A stretch of DNA of 64,000 nucleotides from Sepiola atlantica (GCA_963556195.1 OY744535.1:88861449-88925448), one strand, 5' to 3'; numbered from the stretch's first letter, positions 16,304-27,373 are shown. Numbers and translations are program-made. The notes: generated from the sequence alone by a model not told the origin.

Positions 16304-17695
16304 CTAAACAATGAATTTCTAATTTCATTGAATTGGCAAAACAATTGGAAATTTTAGGAGAAAAAACTCAAGAAAAAATTATTCAGGAATCAAATGATGA
16401 AAATGAAACTGTAGATGGTTTTATTGAAAAACAAATGGATATAAATATTACGGATTAATCAGTGGCTGAAAAAAGAAGCTCAACTGATTTAAGATCAAAA
16501 ACGAATTCCTAATTAAATGATTTTAATTATCAGAAAACGAGAGGTTCATTGGAATAAACACAAGTCTCTAGCCAGATTAAGATGTCATGAATGCTACTAT
16601 AATTTGGAACAGGGAAAAGTGTTTATATTGACGTATTGTCTGACAAAATAACTCTTATGACTGATTCATGTAATGTGGTTTTTGTCATTTTATGTTGACA
16701 AACATGCATAAGTGCTTTTTAAGTAAAAGAAGTATTCTACTTTAAACTAAAATGATATTTTTTCAGCATAGAAGGTTGGCAACCTACACGGAATTGCAGA
16801 AAGTTCACTGGAAAATGTTACGCCATATGTATGAAAGTGTCAGATTGTTTATAATGGATGAAATTAGTATAGTCAGTTGATGCTTACACTCATTCACAAA
16901 AGGGTTGATTACATCCTTTGTGTTCCCTCTAAAATAGCACATCTTATAAAATAAATGAATGCTCTATTGTTTTATTATTTTATGATATTGCCATCTGTCA
17001 ATGAAGAACCAGTATTTTCTAGAATATCCTCATATGATGCCAAAAGAACAGACATTGACAATAGTTTATAATTATAGTAGAAATGCTTTGAATATGATGT
17101 ACTTTCCATTAATATGATACAAAAGAAGACAAATACATCTATGTTGATATTTTTGAAAGAATTGAAATTGTTTTACCATCAGACTCAAATATTAGCATTC
17201 TTCAAATACAGGGCTTTTTCCTGATTGAAAAAGCAATACGTAAAAAAGGTTTCGTAAAAATTGCTAGAAATGTATGCTACACTCACATTTAATGGGGTAT
17301 GAACTTTGCCTTTAAATGAGGTATTTGATAAGTAAAATAATTAAAATATAAAAAATGCAAAACAAATGCAGTGGGAATTGATGCAAAGATTAAGGTATGA
17401 GACAGGTAAATAGAAGAAAAATGATGAATGTTAAAATAAGCAAAAGCAATAAAATGAGCTAGGGTGATGCTGAAAAAACATTTATGTGGATAAAGGATTA
17501 TGCAATGGTGTTATTGGAATATTTGTTGGCGAAGTGTGGATAAAGTGTGGGTGTATTTTGATACCAATAAAGACAACACTATTTTAATTAGAAGAGCGCA
17601 AGCAGACTTAAATGTTTCCCGGTGGTTCCTCACTATAACACAATTTCTAATGACAAACTACGGCTTGATCATGGACGAGCAGATTTGCATCCTTT
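16304..17695 (+). pseudogene. PIF1/Helitron-type DNA helicase remnant
   Basis: A decayed superfamily 1 helicase reading on the plus strand. A P-loop GTGKS is encoded at 16,606-16,620. About 250 bases further on, the stretch YESVRLFIMDEISIV (near 16,832-16,876) matches the Walker B/DEIS motif of PIF1-like helicases. LPSVNEEPVF (near 16,990-17,020) then fits the QLPPV motif. Frames shift several times and stops are frequent, so it is not functional. The upstream piece (16,304-16,550) is an acidic, lysine/glutamate-rich reading with a few stops. PIF1-like helicases occur as host genes and inside autonomous Helitrons; I cannot tell which was the source. The helicase part is fairly secure. The region after 17,050 is poorly matched. 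Confidence 0.6.
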
Positions 17696-17711
17696 GCGAC
17701 TTTGCAGGATA
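17696..17711 (+). repeat. 16-bp direct repeat, right copy
   Basis: Identical to 16,288-16,303. No poly(A) is visible before it, so retrocopy insertion is only one explanation. Confidence 0.7.
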
Positions 17712-18295
17712 AACTCTCTTTGTATGGAAATGTTCTAGCATGCCCCTAAAAGCACCAAACGACTAAATGTTGAACTAAAAATAAACACACCTTCCACGAA
17801 GATAAAAAGAAAAGAAAATATCCAAACTTTAGTTCCTATGATTCTTTGATTATTGAGAAGATGAATTGGTAGAAGATTTGATGGTAGAAATACACAATGT
17901 GCTCATGAATTTTGGAAAGAACTCTAATTTAATGTAGACTTGATATTCACAGCCAAACATTAATGTATTGAGCCTGATCATACTAGATGCATAAAACTTC
18001 ATACTAATTATCATGTATTAAATAACAATGATTGCAATTGAAATTAAACAGTTGTATGTAATATACAACTTGAACTTTCCTTAGAAATTAAGGCAGATTG
18101 TATATTAAATTATATTTGTTGCGCAACACAATTTAAATATTTACTTTCAACACCAAATAATTTGATTAAATACTGTGATACTTGTTCAGAAAATATTTAG
18201 TATCAGTTAATTTAAATAATTGAATTCACTATTGATTTCAAATATCTAGTTATAACAATAGATTTTGATTATTAATGACAGAATACAAATAAGTC
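17712..18295. other. AT-rich DNA, nothing recognised
   Basis: No motif or repeat seen. Confidence 0.45.
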
Positions 18296-18880
18296 TTTCG
18301 TGCCTTTTTCGACCGAAGACTCTCTTTGTCCCCTGGGTAACCCCCTTTTGGACACAATTTCTCTTCACACCCCCTTTGAGTGATCACAATTTTTTGGTGA
18401 TTCATACACTAATTAATTTGTTTCTGTTTTTGCAGGTTCGTCCTGAGCCGACTTAAGAAGCTGAACGGACTTGGTTGAACACCTAGAGTAACATCTAGCA
18501 AACGTTCTTCCAAGTTCAAATCAGCGGATTTGAGCCGAGTTCAGAACTGGTTATTTATTTGCACTTTTTTATTTTAGTCTTTTTTATTTTATTTTTTTAC
18601 TAGTTGCCGTTCTGTTTTTTTTTTGCGTTTTGTTTTTTTGTTTTTTTGTTTTTTTTGCCGTTGTGCAGGGTCGGGGCGGAGGACTAGCCCGAGCTCCAGT
18701 GTGGGATTGGTGCCTGGCTCGCCGACTGGTTTCCAGATGTCTTGGAGGCATCTATCTGCCGGAGCGAGCCAGTGCTTATGGCACGGACATGACGCTTTGA
18801 GCGACGTGCCAAGTGCTTCCGCCAGTGTCGCCCCTTGTACTAGAGGTGAATCGGAGCTTGTCACCTTGTGATGTTGACCC
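18296..18880 (+). mobile_element. probable 5' part of a LINE
   Basis: Composition rises in GC after 18,650. T-rich tracts (18,565-18,660) separate a C/T-rich segment from an open 82-residue stretch (18,623-18,871) with no domain I can name. It leads straight into the LINE ORF2 remnant, so I read it as upstream sequence of the same, internally deleted, element. Function inferred from position only. Confidence 0.4.
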
Positions 18881-18929
18881 CGGTAATATGTGCCAAAATT
18901 AACTTCGACAAGTAGGTAGTCTTTCGCTT

Positions 18930-20165
18930 CGGATAATGGAAGAGTGTATATTTACAGGGGCCCTTCAGCTGGACTGACGGGCCATTGCAAGCTACTCGGC
19001 GTCTGGTGTGGTCCAGATCTTAAACTCAAGAAAATTGGTCAGAAGTACGTAACGTGATGTGGGCCGCAGCTGGTCTGTAGACCCGGAGAACTATTTCATT
19101 AAAGGGTAGAACAGGTGTGTGTTACACACATCTTATCTCTCACCCTATATCGTCTGTCAGTGCTGGCTCTCCCGTCGGATACGCTGCTTGAAATGTAGCG
19201 GGCTTTCTTAAAGATTTAATGGCTTGGCAGGGCCTATAAGGTTCATCGCGAGATATGTTATCTGCATCTGTCTAGGGCGGTGTTGGTATGCCCAGCGTTG
19301 AGATTCGTAAACATACTCTACAGCTATATTACTTGGACCGAATGTATACACAAATTGAGGAAAACTGTAGCTTCTGGAAATAAGACATAAGAAAGCCTTT
19401 CCAGATTTGAAAAGTGTACACTTGGATGAGGGAGAAGCACACATGTTGCCCCAAAGTGAGTGCTCTATTTATCGCGAGTGTCGACTTCCTTGAACTTCCT
19501 TTTACGGGTGAAATAAAGCCTTTCTGACACCCAGCTGTTGTCCCGAAAGGCATAATATCGGATTATGGTGAGGGGATCTGTCACAGATAATAGGATTAAT
19601 GAGCTCGATTTGGTGAGAGAGTCGTTGCGCTGATCTGTCCTTAGACGCCTGGGTTCGAGTGTTTAAAAAACAACGAGAGAATCTCTGGCCTGGCTGATGA
19701 TAAGAAATGCTCTCTGGGTCGGCAAGAGACTCCAGGCTGCTGGCCTTACATATGTGCCTAGTTTCATCCGATGCGGTGAGGAAGACGAGACGTTGAGTCA
19801 CGCCTTGTTTTATTGCCGCATCATTCAGCCGTTGATCTCATGGTTCGCATTCTGAACGTATCGTCTTCCGACCTAAAACTGGTTCATGTTTGTAACAATT
19901 GGGTCCGACAACAGATAGGAAATACGTTTTGTCTTTTATAGCTTACTAGAGATTGCGAGAGAAGTTATATGGTCTACACGATTGAAAGCCGTCTACGGTC
20001 GTGAGACCTTCGCCTCTTCGAATTTACAAATATTGCCCTGAAATTGGAATTAGGGCTGAGAAGGCAGAATTTGATGAAAGATGGGAGAGATTGGCGCGTG
20101 TTTGTCGTGTGACTCGAGCTAACATTGAGTGGTATTTGGACGTTCCTTATGCAAATAATGTTTGA
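18930..20165 (+). pseudogene. Tx1-like LINE ORF2 C-terminal remnant
   Basis: Reverse-transcriptase-side and C-terminal segments of a non-LTR retrotransposon ORF2 with many stops and frameshifts. Readable pieces in order: SWTDGP followed, after a frameshift, by LLGVWCGPDL (near 18,970-19,020), resembling the LGVWFGP motif of Tx1-type LINEs; LTLYRLSVLALP (near 19,140-19,175), the post-RT segment; VHREICYLHLSRAVLVCP (near 19,241-19,295), related to the RxxxCxPxxxGGLGxP motif; CGEEDETLSHALFYC (near 19,770-19,815), a C-terminal zinc-binding motif; and a last open stretch ending with YLDVPYANNV and a stop near 20,163. The YADD catalytic block is not recognisable, so it is deleted or destroyed. Clade is by motif resemblance only. 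Confidence 0.7.
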
Positions 20166-20780
20166 TTGCGGCTTCCACCATTGTCATTGACCCGTTTAAG
20201 TTTAGTTTAAGTAATCGTTTTAGTTCATAATTAAATTAGTGTATGAATGATTTTATTAAGGCCTCATTTTATTTTTTCACCAATTTATTTTTGTAATTCC
20301 ACAAATATTTATCCAATTAGGTGACATATAGCTTATTTACCAGAGATGCAGGTATCCCTTCGATATTTGCGAAGTTTATGGTGTCAATAAAGCGTTGAGG
20401 CCTGCATAAAATTTCGTTTTGTGTTCAACTGATAAATCTGCATATCTGCCACAGCTCAAGCATTTTTTTTTACTAATACCGTTTATATAGTTTTCCCATT
20501 GTAAATAGTTCTTATTTGTAGTGTATAAAATGTGTATCTCCCAAACGCCCATTGCATATTGTTATATATGGGTGTTAAGAAGGATAGTCATGGTATGATT
20601 TATTTTTATATGATGCATGAATGTTGAATTAATGGGTGTATTTTGGAAAAAGATGGTCACGCATGACACTAGTTAGATCAGTTAATAAATATTAGTGAAT
20701 TACCAGTGAAGAAAATTGCATTTTAAAAACATAGATGGTAAGACAAGGCATTTTTATGTTTGTTAAAATGTTTTTTTTTA
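20166..20780. other. LINE 3' UTR-like tail and AT-rich spacer
   Basis: GTTTAAGTTTAGTTTAAG and T-rich sequence follow the LINE stop. The end of the element is not definable. No other feature seen. Confidence 0.4.
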
Positions 20781-20799
20781 GAAGTACAGGAAGGGTAAA

Positions 20800-21100
20800 A
20801 TGTTCTGGCAGGACAGTATTGTAACCAGGAGAATCGGACGCCTTATATAAATTGTTCGGTGTCCGAAACGGAAAAACAAGCGTCATGTAAATCAGTTGAG
20901 ACGCAAATACGTGGTAAAAAAATCCTTACATGAGGAACCCATGGAGGTACTGTACGATGGTTTTCATGCACCAATTCTTGAAAACATTACATCCTGCTAC
21001 TGAAATAAGACGTACAACGAAAAGAAAGGGAAATTCAACAGAACGTCGGGAGATAGATCAAAATGAGGACATATATATTTCCAGGAAGAAATACATTATA
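20800..21100 (+). pseudogene. Gypsy LTR retrotransposon, integrase C-terminal end
   Basis: One reading frame runs SIVTRRIGRLI, then, after a stop, CPKRKNKRHVNQLRRKYVV and a 25-residue acidic/hydrophobic end. This is the usual GTV-RRIGR...WKRHVNQLR pattern at the C terminus of Gypsy integrases. Three in-frame stops disable it. It lies immediately upstream of a polypurine tract and an LTR, the normal order for the 3' end of such an element. The rest of pol and the 5' LTR are absent, so the element is heavily 5'-truncated or was rearranged before the LINE tail. Confidence 0.65.
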
Positions 21101-21110
21101 AAGGGGGAGA
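21101..21110 (+). promoter_or_regulatory. polypurine tract (plus-strand primer)
   Basis: AAGGGGGAGA directly abuts the TGTTG start of the LTR, as expected for LTR-retrotransposon plus-strand priming. Confidence 0.75.
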
Positions 21111-21331
21111 TGTTGTAGACTTATCTGGATTCACCTATTCGGCAGGTCACAATGAAGTCGACACCTTTTTCATTACCAAGGAGAACCGCTTAGCAACCCG
21201 CTTAGCACGTCTGCCTAGAGCCGGTAATGGCGACCAACATATTGTAATTCAGTATTCTTAATAAAATTCTAATCCATTTCAATTCAGTATTTGGTTCCTT
21301 ATTTAGTTTATGTTATTCTTACGATATAACA
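21111..21331 (+). mobile_element. Gypsy 3' LTR
   Basis: Begins TGTTGTAGAC and ends GATATAACA, giving TGTT...AACA inverted ends over 221 bp. AATAAA at 21,260-21,265 could be its polyadenylation signal. No second LTR lies in the window, so the boundaries rest on the ends and the polypurine tract. Confidence 0.7.
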
Positions 21332-21944
21332 ATATTCTAAAATGTATGTTTTAATTGTATAAGTGAATATATTATTATTATTGTTTTCCTATGTGATAAT
21401 TAAATATCTTCATTTAAAAACTTAATCTCTAAATCTTCTATTATATAAAGGGCAGTTGTCTGTATGTTTGTTTGTCTGTTTGTTTGTATGTCCAGATACT
21501 CCTCAAAAACTACGCGGCGACATGGCAAAAAGTTTACATCTTTAGGACCGCACATATCCTGGGATCATAATATCTCAAAATTACAAAAAAAAAAATGTCC
21601 CCGGGGGTCAACGGGGCCAGTTTTTGGGGGCGGGTCTGGTTTTTTGAAACTTTTTCAATGTTATTTACCGGTGATTTTGAAATCAGCCAATGTATTCATG
21701 TAACAACTTGATAAAAATGCACTGACCGGTTGTATCAAGTCATGCCATAACTTCTGTCCGGATGTATCGATAACAGTGAAACAAGGGTTGCTCAATCACA
21801 TCCGCACCTAGCAACCTAAACGTATATCTTTTAAAATAAAAATAGTTCTTTGGGGGGAGGGGGGGGGGAGAATGTTTGGGACGCGGAGGGGGGCGGAGAA
21901 TTGGGGGGGGGGGAATTATCAACATCTTCATCCTGTGGGGGTGC

Positions 21945-22300
21945 ATATACAATATAGGACCCGGGTGCTTCTGCAGAATAGGGACCATGGGTTCTTATGC
22001 AGTATAGGGATCAGGGGTACTTCTACAGTATAGGGACGAGGGGTGCTTCTACAGCATAGGGCCCAGCACCGGGGGTGCTTCTACAGAATAGGGACCATGG
22101 GTGTTTATGCAGTATAGGCACCGGGGGTGCTTCTACAGTATAGGATCCAGAGGCTTCTGCAGTACAGGCACGGGGGGGTGCTTCTGCAGTATAGCCACCG
22201 GGGCGCTTCTACAGTATAGGACCCAGCACTGGGGGTGCTTTTACAGTATAGGACCCAGCACCGGGGGGGGCTTCGTCAATTAAGGACCCAGAGGCTTCGG
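21945..22300 (+). repeat. 26-bp minisatellite inside the Helitron
   Basis: About 12 degenerate units of GGGTGCTTCTACAGTATAGG type. AGTATAGGGA-like anchors at 22,001, 22,027 and 22,053 show the 26-bp step; some units carry a CAGCA insertion. Confidence 0.85.
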
Positions 22301-22366
22301 CGTTGTCCGGGAAAAAGTGCTCAATATCCTATTTTGCTTGAGGAGAGGAGGAGGAGGAGGGAGAGC

Positions 22367-22394
22367 CCCGGGCAACGCCGGGTACCCCTGCTAG
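22367..22394 (+). terminator. Helitron 3' terminal hairpin and CTAG
   Basis: Stem CCCGG (22,367-22,371) and CCGGG (22,378-22,382), loop GCAACG, spacer TACCCCTG, then CTAG. This is the transposition terminator of the family. Confidence 0.85.
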
Positions 22395-22406
22395 TATGTT
22401 ATAAAA

Positions 22407-22870
22407 TATAGTCAATTGTTGTTTTGTCTCTATTGGCAGTAATGAATGTAGTTGGGCTCTTCAGAAAAGGCAACAGTTTCAATTGACGGTATTCGAATTA
22501 TTTACTTTTATTTTTAAATACAAAAAAGTGAAGTTATTTTTAATTGCAAGCCTTATTAAGAAATTTATAGTAACTTTCTATGTATAATTGACATTTGTAA
22601 TTATTAGGAATATAGTCATTTTGACTTTGTTTTTATTCGCAGTACTGAATAATGTTGTTATGCTGTCCAGAAAAGGCAAATTTTTCATTTGATTTGCTTA
22701 AAAATATACAAGGGAAATCATTATTGTGCTAACTTCATGTTTAAATTTAAATTCACATTCATTATAGTATACTTTTTTTCTGACTGCATTTATATAGGCA
22801 GTATTGAATCATACAGTAGGACTGTTCGAAAAGGTATATGTTTAAAAATTGATACTAAATATAGCCATTT
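22407..22870. repeat. degenerate tandem repeat, about 160-200-bp units
   Basis: Three diverged units share AATATAGTCA, then GGCAGTAATGAAT (22,435), CGCAGTACTGAAT (22,638), GGCAGTATTGAAT (22,798), then CAGAAAAGGC-like sequence. A fourth start (AATATAGCCATTTTG, 22,857) runs into the tetranucleotide repeat. Confidence 0.65.
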
Positions 22871-22904
22871 TGTTTTCAAATGTATTAATAATAAAGAGTA
22901 TGTA

Positions 22905-22964
22905 TCTGTCTGTCTGCCCGTCTGTCTGTCTGTCTGTCTATTTGTATGTCTGTCTATCTGTCTA
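22905..22964 (+). repeat. (TCTG)n tetranucleotide repeat
   Basis: Slightly interrupted TCTG/TCTA. It resembles the TGTTTG/TCTG-rich 5' part of the Helitron at 21.4 kb and may mark a second Helitron 5' end, but no clear 5' TC junction is visible. Confidence 0.75.
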
Positions 22965-24090
22965 ACGCCGAAACTCCATCAGAGTAAGATTACTATTTAC
23001 TTAGTCTGCCAGCTTCTATACATAGTACTACAAAAACCGCCGTAAACATATAGGGTAGAAAGAAATTTCAAAACGAGACTGCGATTAGAACAGAAAACGT
23101 GTCAACAATCTTGCTTAAACTAATACTTTTTCAACTTCCTTATATACTGTTACAAAAAGTCGCTCAGACACTAGACGGGTTTTGCTATTTATATAAGTCA
23201 TTCCTTTTAAACTTCAATTGAATTTATATTTACAAATATACACTTATAACTGTTATTATCAAATTTGCATATGTATTTACAATATTTTCCGATAAGGTGA
23301 TATTAATAAAAATTATTCATACACTTTTCATTGATAAACCAGCGAGTGCGTTTTACCATATATTGAATGGCAAGTATTGTTAAAATTGCAAAGTCATATT
23401 TTCGGAAGTGACGTCATTTTAGAGGATTTTTTTCACATTATAAACTTAATTTTCATTACGTTGTTAAGACAAGGTGTTTTGTTGTAAATTAAAGTTAAGC
23501 AAGGCATATCCCAGCCATTAGTAAATGGGTGACCATTTTCAAAGAATTAATTGCTGACTCATCCTTCCGGAAGTGACCTCACTGTTAGAGGATTTAAATT
23601 TGACTTCTCACCACTGCAGTTACTTCATTTTGAACACTTTTCCATACTGCCTCTACGAAAAAAACTGTTTGCTCCTTCTTCAAAATATCCTCTTCATTGG
23701 ACACTTTAGTAACGGACAATTACCATCTGGACAAATCCCATATCTATTAACACGAACTTCTTTTTCACTCCATTTTTAATAATATTTTTTAAAAGGTTTG
23801 AACTTTGGCTTTTCCACAGCCAACATATCTATCTGTATATCTCTTTCTGATGATACGATTTCGATATTTGAAAAGCTTTGGCTTAAGGAAAGATCAATGA
23901 ACATTAGTTTATTTAAGAATATACATTGCATTGAACAATCTAAGTTTGAAATAAATCTGGACTTTCGTACATGTTTATCACTCTTATGTATTCTACCTTT
24001 ATAATTGCTCTATCTCGTATATTGATCCTAAACCATTTCACTATGAGTTCTATTTACTAAAAGTTTACTTTTAGTTTATATTTGATTCTA
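22965..24090. other. AT-rich DNA, nothing recognised
   Basis: Two 68-residue open frames (23,573-23,779 and 23,798-24,004, +) show no family motif. Confidence 0.45.
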
Positions 24091-24091
24091 C

Positions 24092-24092
24092 A

Positions 24093-24137
<45 letters not shown>

Positions 24138-24199
24138 ATATATATATATATATATACATATATATATACATATATATATACATATATATATATGTATAT

Positions 24200-24256
<57 letters not shown>
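24092..24256. repeat. (TA)n tract with ACATA interruptions
   Basis: 165 bp, partly a (TACATATATA)n higher-period repeat, with a pure TA end. Confidence 0.95.
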
Positions 24257-24258
<2 letters not shown>

Positions 24259-24812
24259 CAGTAGGCCGAGAATATGTAGTCATCAAATCCCGACCTATTG
24301 CTCTCAGAAATGGTAAAGTATAGTCGACTTTAAAAATAAATCGACCATTCAAGTGCGGTTGTATGTGCAATATCAGTCTCAAGGATAACTACTTCGCACA
24401 CTTGTTTTGAAAAAGAACATTTTATTATATGTTATTTTTTTTGTTCATTGTTTAGATTTTAATAAACTCCTAACGCAATATAGTTTGTTTCGCAATATTG
24501 TTTCATATATTGAATCAATATTTCGCATTCTTGTTTAATTCCTTTTTTTTTAAATGGAATAGACTTGATTTTCAAACAAGTTCTGAATAACAAGTGAAAG
24601 GCATGCCCATTACATTTTTAGTTCATTTATTTACGCTCTAATTTTAATGATAATAAAGTTGTATGGAAATAAATAAGATGTTTGTGTGTATCCATCTATA
24701 TAAATAAATGCATATTATTTTGTGGAAAATTCGAAGACTAACACCCTTAGCTAAATGATATATCCCGCAACAAATGAGATTCAACTGTTTTTAGGCGACT
24801 TCGTTTGAACCA
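24257..24812. other. AT-rich DNA, nothing seen
   Basis: No motif or repeat recognised. Confidence 0.45.
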
Positions 24813-25002
24813 TTAAGAATAAGCGCGTGCTTAACACTCGTACTCGATTCAATGATTATACCTGTCTTTGCAGTGTACATGTGTGCACGACAAGTACTTC
24901 CGATTTAGATGACTTAGGTTATTCTGCCATCATATCCGGTGAAGTCCTATTTGTCTCAGAAAAGTGCGGAGAAGAAGAGAGGTACTAGAAATATAAAATA
25001 AT
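24813..25002 (+). repeat. dispersed 190-bp repeat, copy 1
   Basis: Matches 25,646-25,838 at roughly 80% by eye. Shared landmarks: AATAAGCGCGTGC, GACAAGTACTT, TTCTGCCATCATATCCGG and AGAGAGGTACT. No coding potential. Too diverged to assign to a class. Confidence 0.75.
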
Positions 25003-25447
25003 TTAAAAATAATAGTGTCTTTATTTTTCTTCATATCCGCCAACGTTTTTCAGGGTGTTCCTTTGTAATCGCCTAATTGTTTTGAAAGCTTGTTCATCTA
25101 CACTAATAGCTATTTTCGTTCGTGTTCACAACTTGTTTAAGAAAAGGGGGTAAAGAAGTGGGCGTATGAAAATAGTGAAAATTTAATTTGTTTTGATTTT
25201 TGTGAAATTGTAACAACAGCTATGAAACATCAATTAATAAATATTCCCCTATACTGAAGTGTTTATCGAGTATTTTAAATGGTCTATAGACACAACCTTC
25301 ACTTTAAACATTCACATGTATTAGATTTGAATTGCATTTCATCCATTATATGTTGATATTGATCTTCGTGAAGATACATAAACGAGCTGCCAAATTTGTC
25401 TACTCTCGTCAGCGTATTACTTTCAGCCGTTCTGTGACGGGTGTTAC

Positions 25448-25449
<2 letters not shown>

Positions 25450-25508
<59 letters not shown>
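25450..25508. repeat. (TA)n microsatellite
   Basis: Pure TA, between the two copies of the 190-bp dispersed repeat. Confidence 0.95.
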
Positions 25509-25515
<7 letters not shown>

Positions 25516-25645
25516 TATATAAAGCACTATTGTTCATTATTTTTCCCTGCAAAGATATATTAAAAAACAATATCCCCTTTCTTTTGGGGAAAATCAATTG
25601 AAGGTTGATCGACCCGGTGCGTACCATTTGACCCGTTCTTTCTTC

Positions 25646-25838
25646 CATTAGGAATAAGCGCGTGCCTAAAACTCGTACCAACCATTAAATGTTTATACCT
25701 GGCCTTACGGTGTGCATGTGTGCGCGACAAGTACTTACGAATTAGACGGCGTCGGTAGTTCTGCCATCATATCCGGGCAAGTTATATTTGTGTCAGACAC
25801 GCGCAGATAGGAAGAGAGGTACTCGAAATATAAAAGAA
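25646..25838 (+). repeat. dispersed 190-bp repeat, copy 2
   Basis: Direct copy of 24,813-25,002. Homology stops abruptly at CCATTA on the left and AAATATAAAA on the right, so those are likely element ends. Confidence 0.75.
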
Positions 25839-25859
25839 TAAAACGAGAGCCGATATCGA

Positions 25860-26880
25860 ATATAAAAAGGGGGGGGGATAAATGTGGCTAGAATGTGTGG
25901 AAGAAAATGCTGGTTAGCGAACATTTTTTATTTGATAGGAGCCGTCTTCGACCTGAGGAAAGAAGAGTAGGACTTTTGAAACGTGAGTTAGAGCTAATCT
26001 AACGGAGAGAGGAATGACATCGAGAGAAATTGTGATCTGTGATACATTATTGAAAGTGCTTTTCGTTTCTGGCTTGCCAAAGTCAGGATCTGGTGTCGAA
26101 TCGAAAAGAGAAAAGTTTGATAAAAAAGCGCGGTTTAATTTAGAAGCAAAAGGAAGAAGAAAAAGGAAATAATGCATTGATGCATTAGTTGGTCTGGTGG
26201 CAAGATGGAAACAGAAACTGATAAAAAGGCGGAGGAACGTGGGCATCAGGTAGGCGTATCGAAATAGAAGCACATCTAAAGATATAAAAAAACGGTAGTT
26301 AAGAATGAGATAGAGATTTGCATAAAGACTTTACGATGAACGCGAAAAAAATGATGGAACAAAATGGGAACAAAATGAGAAGAAAGTTTCGTAAAGTTGA
26401 AATAGAATATCACAGGAGAAAGAAGAAAGAAGAAAGAGAGCGTTAGTTGAAAACGCCTGCGAAAATGAAAGGAGACGTTCGAAATAGGTGTAACATTCAA
26501 TTTGGGAACATAATACATACAGAAATGAATGAATGTCATTTAAAGTTCTTTTCGTTACAAACGAATCAGTAATAGGTGAACAAGAAAAAAGCGTCGGCAA
26601 ACGACTAGAGAAAGGCGCTCGGAATCTACCGTTGGATGTGAGAATACTGAATACGTAATCGCCGGGAAGATGGGAAGTAACATTAGACGAGTGAAAAATG
26701 GGGGAAGTGTCAAGCTTACAAACGAAAGAGCAAGAAATATAGTATCAAATGTCAAACAGTGAAGAAACATGGAAACAGCAAAGCAATGGATTTTAAAAAG
26801 AAATCGGAAAGTGAAAAGTAAGTGAGAGAGAAGGGAAATAGAAAGAGAGAGAGACAAACGAATTAGTGTAAAGAATATAA
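25860..26880 (+). other. 1-kb purine-rich strand
   Basis: The plus strand is strikingly rich in A and G (GAAAGAGAAGAAAGAAG-type runs), with stops rare in some minus-strand frames as a result. The minus-strand frames of 87-119 residues read as F/L/S-rich products of the composition. They show no domain. I do not call a gene. Confidence 0.6.
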
Positions 26881-27061
26881 TTACATTGACTGAGAAAATC
26901 GGTGGCGGTCATACAGGCATGAACATTTCACTTGATACATGTGTGTACATATACATGCCCATATATAGAGTGAGATATATGTATGCAATAATACGCGTAC
27001 TTGAATTTCAGAAGATAGATTGTGTGTAATTTTATGTATGCATTTATACGTGTGTAGACAT

Positions 27062-27064
<3 letters not shown>

Positions 27065-27123
<59 letters not shown>

Positions 27124-27154
27124 GAGAGAGAGAGAGAGAGAGAAAGAGTGAGAG

Positions 27155-27182
<28 letters not shown>
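27065..27182. repeat. (TA)n-(GA)n-(TA)n compound microsatellite
   Basis: TA to 27,119, GA-rich 27,120-27,156, TA again to about 27,182. Confidence 0.95.
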
Positions 27183-27186
<4 letters not shown>

Positions 27187-27349
27187 AAATATTGTTATAG
27201 CCTCGTTACAAGTATGGATTGTGATTTCTAGAGAATTTAATAATACGCATAGTTATGTCATACATTTACACTGTTCTACACTGAAGATAACATAAGCATG
27301 AAACATCGATGTTAGTGGGTAATAATAAAAATAGTTATCTAAATATTAC
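27183..27349 (+). mobile_element. fragment of the hammerhead-bearing element
   Basis: Homologous to the 2,155-2,241 end of the 1.8-2.2 kb unit. It shares GCATGAAACATCGATGT and a following AATAATAAAAATAG-type AT-rich tail that runs into TA. The left 90 bases do not match the tRNA-like part of that unit. Confidence 0.6.
27275..27319 (+). ncRNA. hammerhead-ribozyme-like fossil
   Basis: The core CTGAAGA (27,281-27,287) and GAAA (27,300-27,303) are intact. Stem III ACA/TGT with loop TCGA is intact and the triplet GTT ends at 27,313. Stem I (TCTACA with AGTGGG) keeps several pairs. Stem II no longer pairs, so activity is unlikely. Confidence 0.55.
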
Positions 27350-27373
27350 CTATATATATATATATACATATAA

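Larger units (their letters stand above)
21434..22394 (+). mobile_element. non-autonomous Helitron, 961 bp
   Basis: The 5' end is TCTTCTATTATATAAAGGGC after an A. The 3' end has a GC hairpin (CCCGG/CCGGG, 22,367-22,382) eight bases before CTAG (22,391-22,394) and then a T. This is the Helitron signature: 5' TC, subterminal 3' hairpin, CTRR, and insertion between A and T without duplication. No Rep or helicase is encoded. The interior has TGTTTG/TCTG repeats near the 5' end, a G-rich segment (21,845-21,915) and a 26-bp minisatellite (21,945-22,300). Confidence 0.85.

Noticed and set aside
26276..26857. Overlapping 87-100-residue minus-strand frames in the purine-rich segment
   Set aside because: Phe/Leu/Ser-rich readings in more than one frame are explained by strand composition.
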